A stretch of 10,376 bases of DNA from Candidatus Kuenenbacteria bacterium CG_4_8_14_3_um_filter_39_15 (GTDB lineage Bacteria; Patescibacteriota; Patescibacteriia; UBA2196; GWA2-42-15). Each line of letters opens with the position of its first letter. The stretch's first letter is position 1. The position numbers and the translations under genes are program-made. Location of the stretch: NCBI GenBank assembly GCA_002782365.1, contig PFHP01000002.1, positions 1 through 10,376 of the forward strand, given 5' to 3'. This document shows positions 5,852 through 10,376 of this stretch, piece by piece. Under the pieces are notes generated by a model, which saw nothing but the letters and a program-made list of their open reading frames with translations, was not told where the DNA came from and made no database searches.

Positions 5852-6328
5852 TTAAACAATTTTTAAAATTCCTAAGGTTATCAAAGTTACTATCATGGCT
5901 GAAATTAAAACCCCTATACTTATCAACACAAATGCCTTTTTAGGTTTTATTCCAAACAGCCAAGCGGCCGCCACCCCAGCCCAGCAACCGGTTGTCGGTA
6001 ATGGCACAGCCACAAACAAAACCAGAGCCACGTCTCCGTATCGGCTATATTTATTATAGAATTTTTTTCTGGTCCTTTCAAAGACCCAGTCAAAAATGAG
6101 CTTAAAAAACTTTGACTTTTCACTCAAATACTTTGATATTGGCCCAATTAAAATTACCAGAAGCGCTGTCGTTGCCAAATTGCCTACTAGCGACCAAAAT
6201 ATGGCCGAAGCCACAGACATTTGATAAACTTCTAAAGCTACCGGAATAGAAGCTCTAATCTCTGCTACTGGCAAAACCGCCCAAATCATTGTGGCTATTT
6301 CCGGTGGTAAATTTTGAAATAAAGGCAT
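5852..6328 (-). CDS. COG2426 (putative small multi-drug export) integral membrane protein
   Basis: About 158 residues from MPLFQNLPPEIATMIW. It has the family signature PVAEIRASIPVAL near the N-terminus, a basic amphipathic middle (FERTRKKFYNKYSRYG), and VAVPLPTTGCWAGVAAAWLFG later, with hydrophobic helices between and a final one at the C-terminus. It matches the COG2426/PF06695 family, whose transport role is annotated but, as far as I know, not proven. An alternative TTG start at 6358 would add ten residues (MHIPEILKNF). I prefer the ATG at 6328 because family members begin close to the LPPExAT motif. The extra residues are also encoded entirely by or next to the arm of the inverted repeat at 6339-6437. 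It is followed 6 nt later by tpiA and preceded by the inverted repeat and dacA. Confidence 0.85.
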   Translation of the reverse strand: MPLFQNLPPEIATMIWAVLPVAEIRASIPVALEVYQMSVASAIFWSLVGNLATTALLVILIGPISKYLSEKSKFFKLIFDWVFERTRKKFYNKYSRYGDVALVLFVAVPLPTTGCWAGVAAAWLFGIKPKKAFVLISIGVLISAMIVTLITLGILKIV

Positions 6329-6338
6329 AAAGTTTTTT

Positions 6339-6437
6339 AGAATTTCAGGTATATGCAATTTTTTTGCTTCAACTGTTTGAGTCCCGCGGACGCGGGACGA
6401 GTTTTGAAGTGAAAAAATTGCATATACCTGAAATTCT
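6339..6437. repeat. 99-bp inverted-repeat element with GC-rich central hairpin (MITE-like or structured spacer)
   Basis: The left arm 6339-6364 and right arm 6412-6437 are perfect 26-bp inverted repeats, beginning AGAATTTCAGG and ending CCTGAAATTCT. Inside, CTTCAA (6367-6372) pairs with TTGAAG (6404-6409). At the centre GTCCCGCG (6381-6388) pairs with CGCGGGAC (6391-6398). It fills the space between the D,D-carboxypeptidase stop (whose last base is the arm's outer base) and the COG2426 gene. No target-site duplication is visible in the flanks. It could be a miniature element, or a structured mRNA spacer that dampens read-through; there is no T-tract directly after it in either direction. Confidence 0.85.
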
Positions 6438-7306
6438 CACTGCCATTCCCAATTATCAAAGACCCACTGGCTCAAAAATTTATTTTCCTGGAATCTCTGC
6501 TCTTTTGTTTTCGCCCCCAATATCACCACCACAATACCAGCTGGCGCAAATTCGCTTGTGACTAAATTGGCCAGGCAAAACCCGGCTTCATCAATATAGC
6601 CAGTTTTGCCTCCCTCTATATTAAGATAACTTTGTAATAATTTATTGGTATTTTTTACTTTATGGCTCTGACCAGCTATTGTTTTAAATTCATAACTTTC
6701 ACTTAAAAGCGTTTCCCGAATCAGAGAATCGTTTAAAGCCGCCCGCAAGAGACGCGCCACATCTTCCGCTGTCGCCGAATTCCTGGCATCAACTCCTGTC
6801 GGCTCAAAAAAAACGCTGGCTTCCATGCCTAGCTCTTTGACCTTTTTATTCATCTGGGCTATAAATTCATCATAACTTAAAACCGTTGACCTGGCTAAAG
6901 CATCAGCCGCGTTGTTCGCAGAAGCAATTAATGATAATTTAAATAAATCCCGCAGATTCACCGCCTCGCCCGGTTTCAGAACAATTACTCCTCCATTGGC
7001 TTTATCATCTTGAGCAATGGTCGCATTCTCATTCCAATTAGGCCCCTGCGCGATAAAAACAATAGCTGTCAAAAGTTTAGTGATACTGGCAATCGGCCTT
7101 GGCTGATAGCCATTTTTCTGAAACAATACTTTGCCAGTTTTCATGTCTAAAACAAACGCCGCCTCTGCTTCCAATACCGGCTCAAAACTGCCAGTTATTT
7201 TTCTCTTAGGGTAATCATCATTTAAAGTACTGGCGCCTAAAACAATCCCGCTTAGAGGGAAGGCTAACTGACTGGCTATCATTAAGGATATTAATAAATT
7301 AAACAT
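6437..7306 (-). CDS. dacA: D-alanyl-D-alanine carboxypeptidase (PBP5-like, peptidase S11)
   Basis: Trims the terminal D-Ala from peptidoglycan pentapeptides outside the cytoplasmic membrane, limiting cross-linking. The 289-residue protein starts with a hydrophobic export signal (about 1-25, ending VLGAS). It carries all three penicillin-binding motifs in order: SITK (S74-K77; S74 nucleophile), SAN (129-131) and KTG (234-236, in EGGKTGYIDEAG). Other S11 landmarks are RPIASITKLLTA, PGEAVNLRDLF and FEPTGVDARNSATAEDVARL. It ends shortly after the catalytic domain, so the C-terminal beta domain and amphipathic anchor of E. coli PBP5 are missing; it may be secreted or held by an uncleaved signal. 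It begins 4 nt after the scpB stop. The symbol is by family and not proven orthology. Its TGA stop rules out UGA recoding here. Confidence 0.93.
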   Translation of the reverse strand: MFNLLISLMIASQLAFPLSGIVLGASTLNDDYPKRKITGSFEPVLEAEAAFVLDMKTGKVLFQKNGYQPRPIASITKLLTAIVFIAQGPNWNENATIAQDDKANGGVIVLKPGEAVNLRDLFKLSLIASANNAADALARSTVLSYDEFIAQMNKKVKELGMEASVFFEPTGVDARNSATAEDVARLLRAALNDSLIRETLLSESYEFKTIAGQSHKVKNTNKLLQSYLNIEGGKTGYIDEAGFCLANLVTSEFAPAGIVVVILGAKTKEQRFQENKFLSQWVFDNWEWQ

Positions 7307-7310
7307 AATT

Positions 7311-7850
7311 CTAATGACTGGTTTCCGCCAACACTTCTGTCAGGCTCTCCGATTTAGACAGTTTATCATAATCTGGCAACTGCTCAACTTCGTTTATCCC
7401 CAAATGCTTCAATAACTTCAAAGTCACCTGATATCTGTTATTATCAATCACTTTATCCTCTTCAACTGAAATCAAATCCTTAATCAACAAATTCCTTAAA
7501 ATCAAACTGCAATTAATACCTCTGATTGTTTCCAATTCCAATTTGGTTATCGGCCCGCGGTAAGCAATAATTGTTAAAGCTTCCAACTGCGGCTGGGTCA
7601 ACTCGCTATAGATCTCTTCTTTGGCTAATCCCTCAACCACACTTTTATTTTTGGGATTGCTGACCAGTTGCACTTCACTGCCAGCGACTACAATATTTAT
7701 GCCGCTCTCGCCACTATTATATTTATTTTTCAAATCTTCCAAAACCACTTCAACTTCAGCCTTGCCTGAATCACAAAGCCGCGCCAAATCTTTAAGCGCC
7801 AGCGGCTTACTGGCTACAAATAAGATTGATTCTATTTGGGATTTCAACAT
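7311..7850 (-). CDS. scpB: Segregation and condensation protein B
   Basis: Winged-helix subunit of the Smc-ScpAB condensin complex; dimers of ScpB hold ScpA at the Smc heads during chromosome organisation and segregation. The 179-residue protein begins MLKSQIESILFVASKPLALKD, the typical first winged helix. It continues with INIVVAGSEVQLVSN and the highly conserved LTQPQLEALTIIAYRGPITKLELETIRGIN, where most families have EALAIIAY and IRGVN. It ends with a second winged helix (RYQVTLKLLKHLGI) and a short acidic tail. Length is normal. It lies 38 nt downstream of scpA, across a small hairpin, and 4 nt before the carboxypeptidase gene, which supports one operon. No Shine-Dalgarno is evident before the ATG. 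Confidence 0.95.
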   Translation of the reverse strand: MLKSQIESILFVASKPLALKDLARLCDSGKAEVEVVLEDLKNKYNSGESGINIVVAGSEVQLVSNPKNKSVVEGLAKEEIYSELTQPQLEALTIIAYRGPITKLELETIRGINCSLILRNLLIKDLISVEEDKVIDNNRYQVTLKLLKHLGINEVEQLPDYDKLSKSESLTEVLAETSH

Positions 7851-7865
7851 AAAAATTAACAGTTT

Positions 7866-7889
7866 ACCCCATTATTAATAATTGGGGGT
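7866..7889. other. Hairpin between scpA and scpB
   Basis: ACCCC (7866-7870), the palindromic ATTATTAATAAT (7871-7882) and TGGGGGT (7883-7889) form a nearly perfect hairpin with one bulge. It starts at the last base of the scpA stop codon and ends 15 nt before the scpB start. No T-tract follows on the minus strand, so it is not a normal terminator. It could modulate scpB translation or mRNA decay. Confidence 0.5.
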
Positions 7890-8581
7890 TAAAATTTTCT
7901 AACTTCTATTTCGCCAAAAACACTTACCTGCTCCAGAATAATTTCTCTTTGTTTGGCCAACTCAAGCAGTCCCAAAAAAGAAACTATTATTTCAGTCCTA
8001 TTATTAATATTACCCGTCAGCTCACTAAAATTAAAACTCCTCTTTTCTTTTAAAAGGTTTTGAATTTGTTTAATTTTCTCTTTAATTGAAATAATCCGCT
8101 CCAGAGATTTTTTGGGCAATCTGGCAATATTGTCAAGCCCTTTAATAATCCCGACAAATACTTCTCTCAATTTAACCGCGCTTAAAGTCCGCCCTGGTTC
8201 AAACTTGACTAGTTTCTGGTAAACAGCCAGCGGCCGGCTATAAGCAAAATCATCACTTAAAAATTTTTCAGCCACCAGTTTGCTTGCCTCAACAAATTTC
8301 TGATACATTTTCAATTGTCTGGCCAAATCAATTGAATCTTCTTCCAGCTCCATCTCCAATTCAGGCAAAAGGGCTCTTGATTTGATATATAAAAGTTTGG
8401 CGGCAATTAATAAAAAATCGGCCAACATCTCCGGCTCTTTTTTCTCAATCGTTTCCAGATAACTGATGAACTGCTCGGCCACTGCTGAAAGAGACACTTG
8501 GGTTATGTCAAGCTCTTCCTGCTCAATCAACTGCAAAAGTAAATCAAGCGGCCCTTCAAAATTTTCTATTTTTATCTCCAT
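7889..8581 (-). CDS. scpA: Segregation and condensation protein A
   Basis: Kleisin subunit of the bacterial condensin Smc-ScpAB, bridging the Smc head domains. The 230 residues match the family length. The N-terminal domain has the diagnostic FEGPLDLLLQLIEQEELDITQVSLSAVAEQF, followed by LADFLLIAAKLLYIKSRALLPE and an acidic linker. The C-terminal winged helix has SFLGLLELAKQREIILEQVSVFGEI. It begins 4 nt after the upstream membrane protein gene and is followed by scpB, the usual gene order. An smc gene is not in this window. Its first codons (ATGGAGATAAAA) lie directly beyond the upstream stop, suggesting translational coupling rather than an independent ribosome site. Confidence 0.96.
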   Translation of the reverse strand: MEIKIENFEGPLDLLLQLIEQEELDITQVSLSAVAEQFISYLETIEKKEPEMLADFLLIAAKLLYIKSRALLPELEMELEEDSIDLARQLKMYQKFVEASKLVAEKFLSDDFAYSRPLAVYQKLVKFEPGRTLSAVKLREVFVGIIKGLDNIARLPKKSLERIISIKEKIKQIQNLLKEKRSFNFSELTGNINNRTEIIVSFLGLLELAKQREIILEQVSVFGEIEVRKF

Positions 8582-8585
8582 TTAA

Positions 8586-9161
8586 TTACTGGTTCTCAAC
8601 TTTTTTCTTTTGCAAAAATACGGATAAGGCAGTCAAGATAACAGCCAGAAAAACTAAGATGATATAAATCGCCGCATTTTTATAGGCAGCCACTACATAG
8701 CTGCCAGTCTGGCCAATTAAGTGAAGCAGTACCCAGCTGGCACCAGCCATATAAGCCCAGGTCACCACATGCCAATTTTGATTTCTCTTTTTTAAATTCA
8801 CCCAATAATACAGTAAAAACATTAATAAAAATATGGGCAGGACAAACGCCGCATGAAGCAGCAGTCTATACAATTGGTAATCTTCGGTTCTTTCTCTGGG
8901 ATAATAAATTCTTGTGCTTGATAAACTTGATTTTTCCGTGACATAATATGGCCCAGCGCCATAATATCCCTGATTGCCATCCTGGCTAACAGTTTGCTCA
9001 ATCACTGGGTTAGCCAGCCGATTCAAATCAAACATCACTCGCTCAAATAAAATAATTACCACGACTGCCAAAATAATAGTTAATATTACTCCTAAAACAG
9101 ATATCTTATGCTTTGGCTTATCTGCTGGTGAAGCAATTTGCGTCGCTAAAACATTAGGCAT
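8586..9161 (-). CDS. Hypothetical four-helix membrane protein (191 aa)
   Basis: An integral membrane protein of no recognised family. Predicted helices are at about 21-40 (SVLGVILTIILAVVVIILFE), 98-121, 132-158 and 162-183. A short basic N-terminus (KPKHK) before helix 1 suggests N-in topology. That places the 41-97 loop outside; it is rich in Tyr, Gly and Ser with a charged YYPRERTEDYQ stretch. The last residues are basic and likely cytoplasmic (LQKKKVENQ). It lies 4 nt upstream of scpA and 24 nt downstream of the DUF2330 gene, so it probably shares their transcript. The ATG follows TTAAAAATATATG, nearly the same leader as tpiA, with no Shine-Dalgarno. No catalytic motif is visible. Confidence 0.8.
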   Translation of the reverse strand: MPNVLATQIASPADKPKHKISVLGVILTIILAVVVIILFERVMFDLNRLANPVIEQTVSQDGNQGYYGAGPYYVTEKSSLSSTRIYYPRERTEDYQLYRLLLHAAFVLPIFLLMFLLYYWVNLKKRNQNWHVVTWAYMAGASWVLLHLIGQTGSYVVAAYKNAAIYIILVFLAVILTALSVFLQKKKVENQ

Positions 9162-9170
9162 ATATTTTTA

Positions 9171-9197
9171 ATTAATTATTAATTATTAATTATTATT
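9171..9197. repeat. 7-bp tandem repeat (ATTAATT), three copies plus partial
   Basis: ATTAATT occurs three times in a row (9171-9191) followed by ATTATT (9192-9197). The array covers the stop codon of the DUF2330 gene (9188-9186) and its last Asn codons, and runs into the spacer before the four-helix gene. It shares period and position with the arrays at 905-939 and 4170-4197. Confidence 0.7.
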
Positions 9198-10259
9198 AAA
9201 ACTATTCTTTTCCTTCCTCATGCCACTCACTAATAAAATCACCAACAAGCCGATCATCATTAATCCGCCAACCAACATAATCACTATAAAGCCAGTAAAC
9301 CCTTTTGATTCTGCACTCTCTGGCGCGTTAATAGTCGTATTGTCTCCCGCCTGCCGTAAATACAAATCGCTACTCATTTCCGCCCGCGTCATTAAGCGAT
9401 ACAGTTTGGTTAAAAAATATTTATCTTTCGCTGGTCGCAACCAGGCATTGCCGTTGTCGTCATAAGCTAAATTTTCCAGGCTATTCTTTTTAAGCCAGCC
9501 GGCATATTGCGTGGCAAACTGCGGCAACTCCTGTTTGTTATCAGTGATCACATAAAGCAAAATTCCCAGCGGCTGATTTTGATAATATCTGTCTGAACGG
9601 ACATTGTTTTGATGCTCAACAGCTGAAATCTTTAAGGGGTAAACAATTTTGTTCGCGGCAAACTCAAGTTTGAGCGGAATCGCATGCCCGCTATTCAGCT
9701 GATATTCAACATTAGCCGACGGATAATCATCAACAATTTTGATGGCGGTAAAATACCAGCCGCTTTGGATATAACTATCTAAAATATATTTGCTCGACTC
9801 CGGATACTCATAACCATTGTCTTTCAGCCACTGGCTCAAGGCATCAGCATCATTGGCCTCCAGCACCGCGATTTGATAATAATCAATTTGCTTGGTTTCT
9901 AAAACATAAACTCCCTTTTCGTCATAACCCACGGGGCTGACGCCCATCAAAGGCAGCGGCTGTGGATAATCATAAAGCGGCGTGGTCAGCTCTTGCAAGG
10001 AGGTAAACAACTCATCCGATGACTTGCTCACTTCAGGCCTTGACGGCGTGGGTACAATCCAGGCAAAATCCTCGGCATTGCCCTGAAAACTGACGGATAA
10101 AACCAACGTCTCCTGATTATTTTCATAAAAAATCACCGCCTGCTGCTCTGTCTCCCAGGCATATCTCTCCGGCCTGGGCACAATCATGCCATCAGCCAAA
10201 ACAGCGGCTGGCGCTAAAAAACTGACTGCTAATAAAGCAAGCGCGATTCTTTTAATCAT
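9186..10259 (-). CDS. DUF2330 domain protein, exported with C-terminal membrane anchor
   Basis: A 357-residue type I membrane protein. The signal peptide is residues 1-22 (KRIALALLAVSFLAPAAVLA, cleavage likely after VLA). The DUF2330 domain starts at once with DGMIVPRPERYAWETEQQAVIFYENNQETLVLSVSFQGNAEDFAWIVPTPSRPEV, the family hallmark (DGM, ET-Q-A-I, FAWIVP-P). A single transmembrane helix at about 323-346 is followed by a basic and Asn-rich cytoplasmic tail; the final NNN comes from the tandem repeat at the stop. Function of the family is unknown. The ATG follows an AT-rich leader with no Shine-Dalgarno. A candidate -35 ATGACA lies at 10302-10297, but its -10 is weak, so I do not list a promoter. 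It probably heads the operon that continues through the four-helix protein, scpA and scpB. Confidence 0.9.
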   Translation of the reverse strand: MIKRIALALLAVSFLAPAAVLADGMIVPRPERYAWETEQQAVIFYENNQETLVLSVSFQGNAEDFAWIVPTPSRPEVSKSSDELFTSLQELTTPLYDYPQPLPLMGVSPVGYDEKGVYVLETKQIDYYQIAVLEANDADALSQWLKDNGYEYPESSKYILDSYIQSGWYFTAIKIVDDYPSANVEYQLNSGHAIPLKLEFAANKIVYPLKISAVEHQNNVRSDRYYQNQPLGILLYVITDNKQELPQFATQYAGWLKKNSLENLAYDDNGNAWLRPAKDKYFLTKLYRLMTRAEMSSDLYLRQAGDNTTINAPESAESKGFTGFIVIMLVGGLMMIGLLVILLVSGMRKEKNSFNNN

Positions 10260-10312
10260 AAAAACTTTTTAATTTCTAATTTTTTTGAATTACGAAACTG
10301 TCATTTTGTGTA

Positions 10313-10373
10313 TCCTCCCCTCCTCAGTTGAGTTTAAAAGATTGATTATCTTTTAAACGGATTAAGGGGAGGA
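10313..10373. repeat. Nested inverted repeat at the right edge (GC-rich outer arms, AT-rich inner stem)
   Basis: The outer arms are TCCTCCCCT (10313-10321) and AGGGGAGGA (10365-10373). The inner arms GTTTAAAAGAT (10332-10342) and ATCTTTTAAAC (10348-10358) are a perfect 11-bp stem around a 5-nt loop. A small CTCA/TGAG hairpin lies at 10323-10332. It sits about 55 bp upstream of the DUF2330 start, and the sequence beyond is cut off. It could be a miniature repeat element, a terminator-like structure of an upstream gene, or a leader. The rest of 10260-10312 is AT-rich spacer. Confidence 0.75.
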
Positions 10374-10376
10374 GGT

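Noticed and set aside
6339..6437. Simple intrinsic terminator after dacA
   Set aside because: The arms are far longer than a terminator stem and no T-tract directly follows the GC core. The outer run of T/A lies inside the arms, so termination alone does not explain it.
6364..6561. Plus-strand frame of 65 codons across the inverted repeat
   Set aside because: It is made of the repeat's right arm and the antisense of the dacA 3' end. Its HIPEIL peptide is only the mirrored arm sequence.
6437..7306. UGA recoded as Gly (Gracilibacteria/SR1 code)
   Set aside because: TGA stops dacA exactly where the S11 domain should end. No gene in the window needs TGA read as an amino acid.
10260..10312. Promoter for the DUF2330 gene
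   Set aside because: ATGACA at 10302-10297 is a fair -35, but no acceptable -10 lies 16-18 nt downstream, so it is mentioned only as a candidate.

Overview
The window reads as ordinary chromosome of a small-genome bacterium, most probably from the Candidate Phyla Radiation (Patescibacteria; Parcubacteria-like, lineage not resolved). The basis is the compact AT-rich layout, few Shine-Dalgarno sequences, and short AT-rich spacers. Several families are ones often met in such genomes: DUF5661, a COG2426 membrane protein, SIMPL, DUF2330, and an S41 protein with a DnaJ-like insert. The placement is inference. TGA is used as a stop (end of the D,D-carboxypeptidase gene), so this is not a UGA-recoding lineage.

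Left part (1-2587), all minus strand: the 5' half of an asparaginyl-tRNA synthetase gene running off the window edge, preceded by a 47-codon Cys-containing ORF too short for most gene callers. Next come a membrane-anchored SIMPL/DUF541 protein, a 70-residue membrane protein closed by a clear intrinsic terminator, and a DUF5661 protein. Three sigma-70-like promoters with exact 17-nt spacers can be read on the minus strand (1797-1825, 2147-2175, 2496-2524). A fourth, at 2529-2557, points the other way.

Centre (2588-4151): the only plus-strand gene. It encodes a membrane-anchored S41 (C-terminal-processing-peptidase-like) protein with a DnaJ-like segment where a PDZ domain would normally sit. 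Its J-like part lacks HPD, and Trp stands where the catalytic Lys should be. A minus-strand tRNA-Thr(GGT) gene with encoded CCA and its own terminator follows.

Right part (4152-10376), all minus strand, read right to left: DUF2330 secreted/membrane protein, four-helix membrane protein, scpA, scpB, a PBP5-like D,D-carboxypeptidase, a 99-bp inverted-repeat element, a COG2426 membrane protein, tpiA, and a TPR membrane protein. Spacings of 2-40 nt suggest one or two operons mixing chromosome segregation (ScpAB), wall remodelling, glycolysis and envelope proteins.

The non-coding DNA carries most of the unexplained structure. There are three 7-bp-period tandem arrays, each at the 3' end of a minus-strand gene; a 26-bp-arm inverted repeat enclosing a GC-rich hairpin; an 18-bp perfect palindrome abutting the tRNA 5' end; and a nested GC-rich inverted repeat at the right edge. 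No stretch longer than 300 bases lacks a gene. No CRISPR array, transposase, rRNA or phage gene is visible.
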